In this document: positions 23,792-32,928 of the stretch, in pieces
How positions within the stretch are numbered: position 1 is the stretch's first letter
How the letters are laid out: each line of letters begins with the position of its first letter
Assembly: GCA_910578215.1 (NCBI GenBank)
Contig: CAJTPH010000001.1
Coordinates: 88,311 to 152,310 of the forward strand
DNA: 64,000 nt
From: an uncultured Acetatifactor sp.
Lineage (GTDB): Bacteria; Bacillota; Clostridia; Lachnospirales; Lachnospiraceae
Reading direction: 5' to 3'
The notes under the pieces: generated by a model
Database searches by the model: none
What the model saw: only the letters and a program-made list of their open reading frames with translations
What the model was told of the DNA's origin: nothing
Position numbers and translations under genes: made by a program

Positions 23792-24454
23792 TTGATCGAC
23801 ATTTTAATTGTTGAGGACAACAGGGAACTTTCCACGGTGCTGTGCGATTTCCTCAGGGCGGAAAAATATGTGGTATCCTCCGCCGAAAACGCTGAAAAAG
23901 CCTTGCTGCTGTATCAAAAATACGGCGCAAGGCTGATTGTGCTTGATATCATGCTGCCCGATAAGGACGGTTTTTATATACTGGATAAGATTCGCGGGAC
24001 AGGGAATACGCCGGTACTGATCGTAAGTGCAAAAACCGCAAAGGAGGACAAGCTCCTGGGCTTAAATCTGGGCGCGGACGACTATATTGAAAAGCCCTAT
24101 GATATCGACATAATGCTGGCAAAAATAAAAGGTATTTTCAGGCGCAGGTATTCCCTTGACGAGCTGATCGACGGAAGCATCCGCATAAGCAAGGTGAACC
24201 GCACCGCGTACAAAGACCGGCTGCCGCTTGATATGACCGCTAAGGAATTTGACCTGCTTGTGCTGCTTCTGGAAAACAAGGGACGAACGCTCTCCAAGGA
24301 ATACCTGTTTAACACGATCTGGGGCAGCGACAGCGACTCCGAGCAGCAGACGCTTACCGTCCACATTAAATGGCTGCGCCAAAAAATTGAAGAAGACCCA
24401 AAGAATCCGCAGAAAATCCTGACGGTCTGGGGCGTGGGGTACAGATATCTATGA
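23792..24454 (+). CDS. OmpR-family response regulator
   Basis: A TTG start at 23792 is preferred because GGGAGGAG sits five nt ahead and the product then begins (M)IDILIVEDN, the normal receiver start. An ATG at 23762 would add ten unusual residues. Residues 1-115 are the receiver with phosphoacceptor D52 (LIVLDIMLPD) and K in SAKTAKEDK. The C-terminal winged helix contains MTAKEFDLLVLLLENKGRT and HIKWLRQKIE. It probably binds the TTTAAG direct repeat at 20550 that controls its own operon (inference from position). Confidence 0.9.
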   Translation: MIDILIVEDNRELSTVLCDFLRAEKYVVSSAENAEKALLLYQKYGARLIVLDIMLPDKDGFYILDKIRGTGNTPVLIVSAKTAKEDKLLGLNLGADDYIEKPYDIDIMLAKIKGIFRRRYSLDELIDGSIRISKVNRTAYKDRLPLDMTAKEFDLLVLLLENKGRTLSKEYLFNTIWGSDSDSEQQTLTVHIKWLRQKIEEDPKNPQKILTVWGVGYRYL

Positions 24455-25683
24455 ATTTATTTAAAAAGTTATTTGCGTCGGTCCTTGCCCTGATTGGGGT
24501 TGTTTTCATTGCCGCAAATCTGTTGTTGGGCATCCCCAAATCCCCCGAAAGCGGCAGACCCTGGCGTGTTGAAATAAACAGGCTTGCCCTTGCAATCCAA
24601 GAAAAAGGCATTCAAAATACAGACCTTTCCCAGTGCAGATATGTGTATCATATTGAGGAATACGGCAATGACTTTTATAATTCCGGAAGCGATTACGCCA
24701 TACGTGAAATCGACGGGAGGCTGTACCGCTTTGATTATAGCTCTATAAGCGGCAGCGGGGGCCTTTGGTTAAATATCTCCGTAAACATCCTTCTGACAGT
24801 AATGTCGGCGGTAGTTTTGGGAATATTACTTTATGTGCGCGCCAAAATACTCCGCCCCTTCGAGCGCCTTACGGACGTCCCGTTTGAGCTTTCCAAGGGG
24901 AATCTCATTATGCCGGTCAAGGAGAACAAAAGCCGCTTCTTCGGAAAATTTCTCTGGGGTATAGACCTTCTCCGGGAGAATATCGAGCAGCAAAGGCAGC
25001 ATGAGCTTGCGCTTCAGAAAGAAAAGAAAACGCTTTTGCTGTCGCTTTCCCACGATATAAAAACGCCTCTTTCAGCCATTAAATTATATGCAAAAGCGCT
25101 GTCAAAAAACCTGTACGCAGAGACGGAAAGGCAGCGGGAAATTGCCCACCGTATCAGCATAAACGCAGACGAGATAGAGGAATATATCACAAGGATTATT
25201 ACCGCCTCCCGGGAGGATTTTCTCAGCCTCGACGTAGCCGACAGCGAGTTTTATCTGTCGGATTTAATAGAAAATATCACCGCCTTCTATTCCGAAAAGC
25301 TGTCACTTGTCAAAACGGATTTTATGGTGGGGAAATATAAGGACCTCCTGCTTTCCGGCGACTTAAACCGAGCCGTGGAGGTACTGCAGAATATAATTGA
25401 AAACGCAGTTAAATACGGTGACGGAAAACAGATCGAGCTTCTGTTTCCCCAGGAAGACGAGGGCGTCCTGATCGCCGTGCGAAACGGCGGCTGTACCCTT
25501 GACAGATCCGAGCTGCCCCATATTTTCGAGAGCTTCTGGCGGGGCGCAAACTCCCAGAGCGTTCCCGGCAGCGGGCTGGGGCTGTATATATGCAGACAGC
25601 TGATGCACAGAATGCACGGGGAAATCTTTGCGGAGATCGAAGGAACGTTTATTACGGTGACGACGGTTTGGGGGAGGGCATAG
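24451..25683 (+). CDS. Sensor histidine kinase
   Basis: The 410-residue kinase overlaps the regulator by ATGA. It has two membrane segments (about 7-27 and 108-129) with an ~80-residue external loop, a HAMP-like linker, the phosphoacceptor H201 in SLSHDIKTPLSAIK, an N-box (NIIENAVKYGDG) and G-boxes (PGSGLGLYICRQLM). It should phosphorylate the regulator just upstream in response to an envelope signal, possibly sensed through the neighbouring permease (inference). Confidence 0.92.
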   Translation: MNLFKKLFASVLALIGVVFIAANLLLGIPKSPESGRPWRVEINRLALAIQEKGIQNTDLSQCRYVYHIEEYGNDFYNSGSDYAIREIDGRLYRFDYSSISGSGGLWLNISVNILLTVMSAVVLGILLYVRAKILRPFERLTDVPFELSKGNLIMPVKENKSRFFGKFLWGIDLLRENIEQQRQHELALQKEKKTLLLSLSHDIKTPLSAIKLYAKALSKNLYAETERQREIAHRISINADEIEEYITRIITASREDFLSLDVADSEFYLSDLIENITAFYSEKLSLVKTDFMVGKYKDLLLSGDLNRAVEVLQNIIENAVKYGDGKQIELLFPQEDEGVLIAVRNGGCTLDRSELPHIFESFWRGANSQSVPGSGLGLYICRQLMHRMHGEIFAEIEGTFITVTTVWGRA

Positions 25684-25701
25684 TTAAGCCCTCCCCCAAA
25701 C
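25666..25701. terminator. Bidirectional terminator between convergent genes
   Basis: GTTTGGGGGAGGGC (25666-25679) pairs perfectly with GCCCTCCCCCAAAC (25688-25701) and overlaps the kinase stop codon. Confidence 0.65.
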
Positions 25702-25711
25702 TTTATCAGAT

Positions 25712-26548
25712 TTATCTCAAATCGTTGGGATCAGTGTCAAAGATAATCTCAACAACATCCAGCTCCGTTCTGTCAACGGTACATAGCGCGTTCCACTGTT
25801 CTTCCGTGCCGCCATAATAAATTTTTTGGACATCACGGAAGCTGGACCAACCATCAAAATTTTCCAACGAAGCAGGTAAATATAAAAATTCAATCCTGCC
25901 GGCGTTAAAAACCTTGTTGGACATATAACGGGTTCCGTCCGGAATAATTACGCTTACCAGCTTTTCAAGGGCAAAGGTCTCGTCGAAAGACACAATATGC
26001 ATAACGGTTCCTTCTATATCATACGAAGAATCAAAACGAATCTTTTTGCTGCGTCCTTTATAATCCTTAATATATATTTCATTGCCGTCAGTATAATATT
26101 CAAAATCGTTCAGGCCGGTAAGGTCTGACGCCCAGACAGATTTTACTTCAGGCTCTGGTTCGGGTTCTTTTCTCGCTTGATAATACCGCACACTGATAAT
26201 AAAACTCAGCCAGGCTATAAATAATATAAGCGCACGCCACTTTTTCTCAAGAGAAAATATGTCGGTCAGCCAAAACCACACAGAAAGCGATATTGGCAGA
26301 AAGGCAAAAAACAATATGTACCACCAGCGGGAGTGCCCCTTTTCACTTTCAATTTCCTTTGTATATCCGCAATTACTGCAAAGACCGACCGTTCTATAAA
26401 CAATCTTTTGCCTTCCCTTCTTTATGCCTGAAGGGAAAGGTCTGCCGCCTTTGATACCTGTTACAGGATCATAATTATGATCAGGTATTTCTACAGGCTC
26501 TCTGAAATATTTCATATTATTTCGTCCGCAATTAGGGCAAAATGCCAT
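25712..26548 (-). CDS. Zinc-ribbon membrane protein with BspA-type LRR C-terminus
   Basis: Of the 278 residues, the N-terminus MAFCPNCGRNN and a second pair CSNCGYTKEIE form a split zinc ribbon. Two membrane segments follow near residues 72-110 (WWYILFFAFLPISLSVWFWL and ALILFIAWLSFIISVRYY). The external C-terminal domain has LVSVIIPDGTRYMSNKVF, IEFLYLPASLENF and KIYYGGTEEQWNAL, which match LRR_5 (BspA) repeats. An AAGGAG site precedes ATG 26548. Function unknown; such mixed cytosolic-ribbon/external-repeat proteins may sense or tether surface components. Confidence 0.7.
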   Translation of the reverse strand: MAFCPNCGRNNMKYFREPVEIPDHNYDPVTGIKGGRPFPSGIKKGRQKIVYRTVGLCSNCGYTKEIESEKGHSRWWYILFFAFLPISLSVWFWLTDIFSLEKKWRALILFIAWLSFIISVRYYQARKEPEPEPEVKSVWASDLTGLNDFEYYTDGNEIYIKDYKGRSKKIRFDSSYDIEGTVMHIVSFDETFALEKLVSVIIPDGTRYMSNKVFNAGRIEFLYLPASLENFDGWSSFRDVQKIYYGGTEEQWNALCTVDRTELDVVEIIFDTDPNDLR

Positions 26549-26820
26549 GGAAAACGATCTCCTTTCTATGTTCCGTTTCGCGCTATTGTATAAGTCAAAT
26601 CAGTAATCTCTCCCCCGCAGATAATGTCTCTTTTGGGCTTTTTTCGTTCTTTATTCCGTGGGCTCAGTATAGCATAATATATTACTTTTGCCAATAAGCA
26701 TAATAGTACCTTCCTTCCCAAACATCGGTTGTTCGCTTGTCCGGCTCCGCAGACAAAAAAAGGATAATCTGCGTTTTTTATCATTTTATGGAGTTTTATG
26801 AATATATATGTTAAAATAGC

Positions 26821-26880
26821 TTTATTCCTGCGGGCAATGAGCCAGGCGGATGCGTCAGCTTGCTGCGGGGTATTTGATTC
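26821..26880 (+). repeat. Dispersed repeat copy B (full length)
   Basis: TTTATTCCTGCGGG (26821-26834), GGCAATGAGCC (26833-26843) and GTCAGCTTGCTGCGGGGT (26854-26871). The first and last parts match copy E at 48944-49006 on the opposite strand. It lies in the 413-bp gap 26549-26961, which otherwise shows only AT-rich promoter-like DNA. Confidence 0.6.
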
Positions 26881-26961
26881 GCGGTGAGAAATATCCGGCG
26901 GCACATTGCAAAACAGGGAGATTGCCGCCCTTTACATCAGAAAAACACGGGAGATTTGACA

Positions 26962-28302
26962 ATGATATATACGCTTAAGGATCTGGTATGGCTGTTCTTT
27001 ATTTATTCCTTTATCGGCTGGTGCATCGAAGTCTGTTACTCCGCCCTCCGGCAGAGAAAGTTTGTAAACCGGGGCTTTGTAAACAGTCCTCTGTGTCCCA
27101 TTTACGGCTTTGGCGCCGTGCTCTACGCAGTCTTTCTGCCGGAGCTGACGGAAAAGCCCTTTTTCCTGTTTCTGGGCGGCTTAATTCTCGCCACCATGCT
27201 GGAATATTCCACAGGTATTTTTATGGAAAAAATTTTCCAGAAAAAGCTCTGGGACTACTCGGGCATCCGGTTTAATTTAAGCGGCTATGTCTGCGCCCGT
27301 TACTCCCTGCTGTGGGGTGTGCTGGCTCTTGTGACGATGCTGTTTTCCAATCCCTTTATCTGCAGAATTTTGGGCATGATACCCTACCCCATCACACTGA
27401 TAATCCAGTGGACCGCCGTAGCCCTCCTGCTTTTGGATTTTCTGACCACCGCCATGGTGGTCCTGGGGATGAAGATAACGGCAAAACGGCTGGCGCAGCT
27501 TTCCGAGGGAATGCAGTTTACTTCCAGCTTCCTCGAGAACAAGCTGACTCTCGCCATCCGCAAGCGCATGCAGAAATCCTTCCCCTCTATCGATAAGGAT
27601 GCCATTATCGATAGCTTCCGGCAAAGGCTGGCCTCAAAGACGGAAAAAAAGGTTTTTGCCCAGGGCTGCAGCTTTTACAAGCTGATCGCACTGTTTTTCA
27701 TCGGCGCCTTTTTGGGAGATATCGTGGAGACGTTGTTCTGCCTGCTCACCACCGGCAGGCTTATGAGCCGCAGCAGCGTGGTGTACGGTCCCTTCAGCAT
27801 CGTATGGGGACTGGGCTGCGCCCTGCTGACCTTCTTCCTGTACCGTTACCGCAATAAAAAAGACCGCCACATATTTATTGCGGGCACCCTCCTTGGAGGC
27901 GCCTACGAATACATATGCAGCGTTTTTACGGAGCTGGTTTTCGGAACCGTCTTCTGGGATTACAGCGGCTTTACCTTCAACCTGGGCGGACGCATCAATC
28001 TGCTGTTCTGCTTTTTCTGGGGAATTGCCGCCGTTGTATGGCTGAAGCTCATATACCCCAGGCTCTCATGGCTGATAGAGAAAATTCCCGTAAAGCAGGG
28101 AAAGCTCCTCTTTAACTGCCTGATCGTTTTTATGCTCTTTAATATGCTTATTTCATCCATGGCTCTTGCCCGGTACACCGAGCGGAACACGCCCTCCGCC
28201 TCGGAAGGCTCTGCCCAAAGTCCTGTAAACGCCTTTCTGGACAGCCGCTTCCCGGATGAGCGCATAGAGCGCATTTATCCCAATGCAAAGCTGGTGGATT
28301 AA
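26962..28302 (+). CDS. Duplicated CmpB-type putative ABC transporter permease
   Basis: The 446-residue protein contains two copies of the ABC_trans_CmpB (PF06541) domain. The first (about residues 1-165) has FIYSFIGWCIEVCYSALRQR, FVNRGFVNSPLCPIYGFG and KLWDYSGIRFNL. The second (about 255-400) has FFIGAFLGDIVETLFCLLTT, VVYGPFSIVWGLG and VFWDYSGFTFNLGG. Each copy has about four membrane segments. The family is called a permease but its transport role is unproven and no ATPase is adjacent. ATG 26962 follows GGGAG; an upstream frame extension is unsupported. It is followed 25 bp later by a hydrolase gene. Confidence 0.8.
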   Translation: MIYTLKDLVWLFFIYSFIGWCIEVCYSALRQRKFVNRGFVNSPLCPIYGFGAVLYAVFLPELTEKPFFLFLGGLILATMLEYSTGIFMEKIFQKKLWDYSGIRFNLSGYVCARYSLLWGVLALVTMLFSNPFICRILGMIPYPITLIIQWTAVALLLLDFLTTAMVVLGMKITAKRLAQLSEGMQFTSSFLENKLTLAIRKRMQKSFPSIDKDAIIDSFRQRLASKTEKKVFAQGCSFYKLIALFFIGAFLGDIVETLFCLLTTGRLMSRSSVVYGPFSIVWGLGCALLTFFLYRYRNKKDRHIFIAGTLLGGAYEYICSVFTELVFGTVFWDYSGFTFNLGGRINLLFCFFWGIAAVVWLKLIYPRLSWLIEKIPVKQGKLLFNCLIVFMLFNMLISSMALARYTERNTPSASEGSAQSPVNAFLDSRFPDERIERIYPNAKLVD

Positions 28303-28327
28303 ACAGAGCCATTGTAAGGAGACATTA

Positions 28328-29275
28328 ATGAAGAAAATATTAAAAATTACGTTCATTGTTATTATATGTATTATTGTTTTGCTGCTTATCATGTTTATAT
28401 ATTTGTCAAATCGCCCCTTTGTAGAAAACGACTACTATAAAAAGGTAGAAACCGGCGGCAAAATCGAAGCAAAATATATGGAAAACGGCATTTATGACGT
28501 TTCCTATTATGAAGAATCTGCCATGCAGGGCTTTAAAAAGTATGAAATTTATTATCCCGCCGAGCTGAGCGGCGTGAACAGAAAATATCCTGTTGTGGTT
28601 TTTGTAAACGGCAGCGGCGCAAGGGTATCAAAATACTCCGCATTGTTAGAGCATATGGCCTCCTGGGGATTTATCGCCATCGGCACAGAGGAAGAATGGG
28701 ACTGGAACGGATTTGCGGCAGAAATGTGTATAAGACATTTGATAAGGCTCAGCCAGGCTGAGACGGTTAATGATAAAGACAATATATTTAAAGGAAAAAT
28801 TGACCTTGATAATGTGGGAATTACAGGGCACAGCCAAGGCGGCGCAGGCGTATTTAACGCGATTACCGTCCAAGAGCATAGGGATATCTTTAAGGCGGCT
28901 GTAGCGCTGTCTCCCACCAACAGGGAGTTAGCCCAAATCCTTGAATGGGACTATGACGCGGCAAAAATCTCCATACCGGTCATGCTTATTTCCGGAGCCG
29001 GAGGCGGCGATGACTGGGTTGTGACAGGCGAACAGCTTAACCATATTTTTGAGGATATAAATACCTCCAAAGTAATGATGCGAAGGAAAAACACCGCTCA
29101 TGGAGCGGTGCTGTATTCCGCGGACGGATATGTGACAGCCTGGTTCATGTGGCTGCTTCAGGGAGATGAGGAAGCCGGCACGGCCTTTAGCGGAGATTGT
29201 CCTGAAATTATAAGTAACGGTTTATACCAAGACCAGCGAAGTGATTTTAAGAAGTCAAATACCCCGCAGGAATAA
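28328..29275 (+). CDS. Membrane-anchored alpha/beta hydrolase
   Basis: The 315-residue protein has an N-terminal membrane anchor (about 6-28). The hydrolase domain contains the nucleophile elbow G-H-S-Q-G-G (NVGITGHSQGGAGVFNAI), VVFVNGSGARVSKYSALLEH as an oxyanion strand, and a late histidine in NTAHGAVLYS. This resembles chlorophyllase/cutinase-like esterases. The substrate is unknown. TAAGGAG lies ahead of ATG 28328. The stop codon and last codons fall inside repeat copy F. Confidence 0.8.
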   Translation: MKKILKITFIVIICIIVLLLIMFIYLSNRPFVENDYYKKVETGGKIEAKYMENGIYDVSYYEESAMQGFKKYEIYYPAELSGVNRKYPVVVFVNGSGARVSKYSALLEHMASWGFIAIGTEEEWDWNGFAAEMCIRHLIRLSQAETVNDKDNIFKGKIDLDNVGITGHSQGGAGVFNAITVQEHRDIFKAAVALSPTNRELAQILEWDYDAAKISIPVMLISGAGGGDDWVVTGEQLNHIFEDINTSKVMMRRKNTAHGAVLYSADGYVTAWFMWLLQGDEEAGTAFSGDCPEIISNGLYQDQRSDFKKSNTPQE

Positions 29276-29278
29276 AAA
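29251..29278 (-). repeat. Dispersed repeat copy F
   Basis: On the minus strand TTTTTATTCCTGCGGGGT (29278-29261) then ATTTGACTTC. It is inverted relative to copy B at 26821, so the CmpB and hydrolase genes are flanked by inverted copies. It overlaps the end of the hydrolase gene. Confidence 0.55.
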
Positions 29279-29296
29279 GGGAAAGGAGCCGCCCCC

Positions 29297-30172
29297 TCAC
29301 CGGCTTATTCCCCGGTACATCTCCGGTCTTCTGTCCCGGAACAGTCCCCAGCTGAATCGCATATTTTCAATATCCTCCAGGTCAAAGGTGTGCAAAATCA
29401 CCTTTTCCTCCGTCCTTCCCGCATCCTCCAGAACCTCTCCCGTCTCGTCCGTGATAAAGGAGGAGCCGTAAAAGGTCAGGGCGGAGGATTGGTGATTGTT
29501 TGCCCGGGCGGGCTCTACTCTCTCCTGCCCTATGCGGTTCGCCGCTATGACAGGGACCACGTTTGCCGCGGCATGCCCCTGCATGCAGCGGCGCCAATGG
29601 GGCATGCTGTCGCACTCGATAATAGGCTCGGAGCCGATTGCCGTAGGATAAAATAAAAGCTCCGCACCCATCAGCGCCATGCACCTGGCCGTCTCCGGAA
29701 ACCACTGATCCCAGCAGATTCCAACGCCGATTTTCCCGTATGCGGTATCCCACACCTTAAAACCCGTATTTCCCGGCGTAAAATAAAACTTCTCCTGATA
29801 AAAATGATCGTCGGGGATGTGGGTCTTGCGGTATACGCCCAGTATACTGCCGTCCGCGTCGATCACCGCCACGGAATTATAGGTCACATTCCCCTCCCGC
29901 TCATAAAAGCTGACCGGGAGTACCGCCTTAAGCTCTGCCGCCACCTGACAGAAGCGCCTCACCGCCGGATTTTCCTCAACCGTTCTGGCCAGACCGTAAG
30001 AATCATAATTTCTCTCCTGGCAGAAATACCAGGTTTCAAACAGCTCCGGCAGAAGAATGATCTGCGCGCCTCCTGCCGCCGCCTCCCTCACTCTTTTTTC
30101 CGCCGCTTCTATATTTTCTTCCCTGGAACGGCTGCAGTACATCTGCACCGCGGCAACTGTTACCTGTTTCAT
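29297..30172 (-). CDS. aguB: N-carbamoylputrescine amidase
   Basis: The 291-residue protein has the nitrilase-superfamily triad E43 (LLPELFE), K116 (YRKTHIPDD) and C153 (GICWDQWFPE). It also has the AguB-specific segments DDHFYQEKFYFTPG and NRIGQERV. It hydrolyses N-carbamoylputrescine to putrescine, CO2 and ammonia. ATG 30172 has an AGGAG site; the longer frame is unsupported. It follows aguA in the same direction with a 97-bp gap and ends the distal polyamine block. Confidence 0.93.
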   Translation of the reverse strand: MKQVTVAAVQMYCSRSREENIEAAEKRVREAAAGGAQIILLPELFETWYFCQERNYDSYGLARTVEENPAVRRFCQVAAELKAVLPVSFYEREGNVTYNSVAVIDADGSILGVYRKTHIPDDHFYQEKFYFTPGNTGFKVWDTAYGKIGVGICWDQWFPETARCMALMGAELLFYPTAIGSEPIIECDSMPHWRRCMQGHAAANVVPVIAANRIGQERVEPARANNHQSSALTFYGSSFITDETGEVLEDAGRTEEKVILHTFDLEDIENMRFSWGLFRDRRPEMYRGISR

Positions 30173-30269
30173 TCTATTCTCCTGTTCTATGCTATTCAGC
30201 CGACGTCTCCGGGGCGCCACCCCTGCCTTCGGAAGGAGCGGTGTGCAGCCCTTCCCGGAAATACCCGCT

Positions 30270-31373
30270 TTACCTCGCCGCGCCCGGAATCTGCTGCGTA
30301 ATGCAGTGTATGTTCCCGCCGCCTATCAATATGTCCCTTGTATATATCTGAATCACCCTTCTGTCAGGGAAAAGCCCCTGCAGTATCTCCTTTGCCTGCG
30401 CGTCCGCTGCGTCCCCGAAGCCCGGCATCACAATATTTCCGTTGGCAATATAAAAATTTACATAAGACGCCGCCAGCCGCTCTCCAGGCGTGCGGACAGG
30501 CTCATCCCCGCAGGCGTCCAGCCCCTGGCACTCCTCCTCCGTAATTCTCACCGGCTTTGGCAGAGGAAGCTTATGCACCCTGATATGCCTTCCCCTGGCA
30601 TCCACCGCCTGCTCCAGACAGGCAAGACACGCCCTGGACATTTCATACTGCACATCCTCTTTATCCTCCGTCCAGGCCAGCACTGCCTCGCCGGGCGCCG
30701 TAAAGGCGCAGATGTTATCCACATGTCCGTCCGTCTCGTCGTTATAAATTCCACAGGGCAGCCAGAGAACCGTGGATACATTCAAATATTCCTTCAGAGT
30801 CTCCTCAATTTCACCCTTTGTCATTTGCGGGTTACGCCCCTTACTCAAAAGACATTCCTCCGTCACCATGCAGGTGCCTTCCCCGTCCACATGAACGGAG
30901 CCTCCCTCCAGAATAAAATCCCGCTTGCAATATACATCCTTCTCAAACAGATCGCAAAGCTTCCTGGCCATCTGATTATCCCTGTCCCAGGGAAAATACA
31001 GACCGTTGTGCAGACCGCCCCAGGCATTAAAGCCCCAGTCGATGCCGCGGACACTGCCTTCCCCGTTTTTTACAAATGTAGGGCAATAGTCCCTTGCCCA
31101 GGCGTCGTTGCTGCTCATCTCCACCACGCGTATATGCGGAGGCAGAAGCGCCCTGGCGTTGTCATACTGTGCCGCGCCGGCGCAGACCGTCACCTTCTCC
31201 GACAGGGCAATCGCCTCCGCTATCTGCACAAACGCCTTCCTGGCCGCATAACCTCCGTACTGCCAGGAGTCCGGGCGCTCCGGAAAGATCATAATGCAGC
31301 CCTCATGTGGCTCAAACTCCGCAGGCATGCGGAAGCCGTCCCGTCCCGGTGTGGAATCCTTTATTATTCTCAT
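30270..31373 (-). CDS. aguA: Agmatine deiminase
   Basis: The 367-residue protein begins MRIIKDSTPGRDGFRMPAEF and has the guanidino-modifying family features HEGCIMIFPERPDSWQYGG, NDAWARDYCPTF, ILEGGSVHVDGEGTC, DGHVDN and the catalytic cysteine C357 in GGGNIHCITQQ. It converts agmatine to N-carbamoylputrescine and ammonia, feeding AguB. ATG 31373 follows AGGAGAC. A strong terminator separates it from nspC, so it likely has its own promoter in 31374-31664. Confidence 0.95.
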   Translation of the reverse strand: MRIIKDSTPGRDGFRMPAEFEPHEGCIMIFPERPDSWQYGGYAARKAFVQIAEAIALSEKVTVCAGAAQYDNARALLPPHIRVVEMSSNDAWARDYCPTFVKNGEGSVRGIDWGFNAWGGLHNGLYFPWDRDNQMARKLCDLFEKDVYCKRDFILEGGSVHVDGEGTCMVTEECLLSKGRNPQMTKGEIEETLKEYLNVSTVLWLPCGIYNDETDGHVDNICAFTAPGEAVLAWTEDKEDVQYEMSRACLACLEQAVDARGRHIRVHKLPLPKPVRITEEECQGLDACGDEPVRTPGERLAASYVNFYIANGNIVMPGFGDAADAQAKEILQGLFPDRRVIQIYTRDILIGGGNIHCITQQIPGAAR

Positions 31374-31588
31374 GACAAGTCTCCTGTTATTCTTCCAATT
31401 TCTTAATAATGTTAAGAATTCTTTTAGCCCAAGATCAAACTTTGGACACATTTTCCATGTATGATTAAAACATAAAAAGGAGCTGCGGAGTTTTAACGCA
31501 AGGGCTTAGGGTTCTGACAGCTTCGCCAAAAAACAATCCCGCTATTTGCGGGTTCCCATATACACTTCCCTCCTTTGTAATTTTTCTA

Positions 31589-31603
31589 CAGGCAATGAGC
31601 CGG
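31589..31603 (+). repeat. Dispersed repeat copy C (GGCAATGAGCC type)
   Basis: CAGGCAATGAGCCGG is identical to copy A (6669-6683). It lies in the 324-bp gap 31374-31697, which also holds the nspC terminator and a GC-rich stem. Confidence 0.5.
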
Positions 31604-31664
31604 GGCCAACCCAGTTGACCCGGTCCCGGATACAGACATCCGCGGACCCCCCGGCGAATGCCGC

Positions 31665-31691
31665 AAAAATCCCGGCAATGCCGGGATTTTT
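31665..31691. terminator. Perfect bidirectional terminator after nspC
   Basis: AAAAATCCCGGCA, one central base and TGCCGGGATTTTT form a 13-bp perfect stem 7 bp after the nspC stop. Confidence 0.8.
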
Positions 31692-31697
31692 GCCGTT

Positions 31698-32906
31698 CTA
31701 CAGACGCCCCTTAAAATCCCCGTAGCCAAACTCTCTTATGATCTCGCACTCCCCGCTTTTTCTTTTCAGCGCAATGGCGGGAAGCGGCATACCGTTAAAG
31801 GTATTGTTTTTCACCATGGAATAGATCGCCATATCCTCAAATACCAGTCTGTCGCCTTCCTGCAGGGGCATGTCAAAGGAGTAATCCCCGATAACGTCTC
31901 CCGCCAGGCAGGTAGGTCCGCCCAGACGGTAGGTATACGCCTTTTCACCGGGCTGACCGCTCCCCTGAAGCGGCGGCCTGTAAGGCATCTCCAGCACATC
32001 CGGCATATGGCATGCCGCGGAGGTGTCCAGAATGACTGTCTGCAGCCCGTAAGGAAGGCTGCCTGTCCCGGACGCCGCAGTCGGGCGTACCTCCAGCACG
32101 GATGCCGCCAAAAACCCCGCGTTCAGGGCAACGGCTTCCCCCGGCTCCAGATAGACCGTCAAGCCGTATTTATCCTGCATTCTCTTAATACATCTCTCCA
32201 GCCGCGGCATATCGTAGCCCTGGCGGGTAATATGATGCCCTCCCCCGAAATTGATCCACTTCATTGCGGATAAATATGCGCCGAATTTTTCCTCCACGGC
32301 ATCCAGCGTCTTCTCCAGATCGTCGGAATCCTGCTCGCAGAGAGTATGAAAATGCAGACCGTCCAACAGGGCGAAGGGGCTGCCTTCCCCCTCTCCTTCA
32401 AAAAGGCCGGCGGCAAATTCCTCCCTGGTCACGCCCATTCTGGAGCCCGGCGCACAGGGATCATAAATGGCATGCCCCTCCTGCGTCGAGCACTCCGGAT
32501 TGACCCGCAGACCCACGCTCCTGCCCGCCGCTTTTGCGTCTGCGGCAAATTTCTCCACCTGCCTCCATGAGTTAAACACAATATGGTCGCAATATTTCAG
32601 TATCTCGGCAAAATCCTCCTGTCTGTACGCCGGGGAAAAGACATGGTTCTCACAGCGCTTTCCCCGAAGCTCCAGGGGCCGCACCATCTCCTCCGCCCCC
32701 AGCCGCGCCTCATACAGCCCGCTGGCCGTGGCGCCGCACAGGTACATCCCTATCATGGGATACAGCGCATACATGGAAAAAGCCTTCTGCGCCAGAAGGA
32801 CCCGCGCTCCCGTCCGCTCCGTCACACCCTGTAATATACTTAAATTCCGCTGAATCAAGCCCTCATCCACCACATAACAGGGCGTGGCCAGTTCATCAAA
32901 CCTCAT
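31698..32906 (-). CDS. nspC: Carboxynorspermidine decarboxylase
   Basis: This 402-residue fold-III PLP enzyme starts MRFDELATPCYVVDEGLIQR with the PLP lysine at K41 (LLAQKAFSMYA). It has GLRVNPECS, HTLCEQDSDDL, NFGGGHHITRQGYD, LEPGEAV and GPTCLAGDVIGDYSF, all typical of NspC/CASDC. It decarboxylates carboxyspermidine or carboxynorspermidine, the last step of the aspartate-semialdehyde route to spermidine. The matching dehydrogenase is at 43175. GGGAGGAAGG precedes ATG. It lies 22 bp after a glycosyltransferase gene, so it may be read from that promoter. Confidence 0.95.
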   Translation of the reverse strand: MRFDELATPCYVVDEGLIQRNLSILQGVTERTGARVLLAQKAFSMYALYPMIGMYLCGATASGLYEARLGAEEMVRPLELRGKRCENHVFSPAYRQEDFAEILKYCDHIVFNSWRQVEKFAADAKAAGRSVGLRVNPECSTQEGHAIYDPCAPGSRMGVTREEFAAGLFEGEGEGSPFALLDGLHFHTLCEQDSDDLEKTLDAVEEKFGAYLSAMKWINFGGGHHITRQGYDMPRLERCIKRMQDKYGLTVYLEPGEAVALNAGFLAASVLEVRPTAASGTGSLPYGLQTVILDTSAACHMPDVLEMPYRPPLQGSGQPGEKAYTYRLGGPTCLAGDVIGDYSFDMPLQEGDRLVFEDMAIYSMVKNNTFNGMPLPAIALKRKSGECEIIREFGYGDFKGRL

Positions 32907-32928
32907 AGCCTTCCTCCCTCACCCTGCC

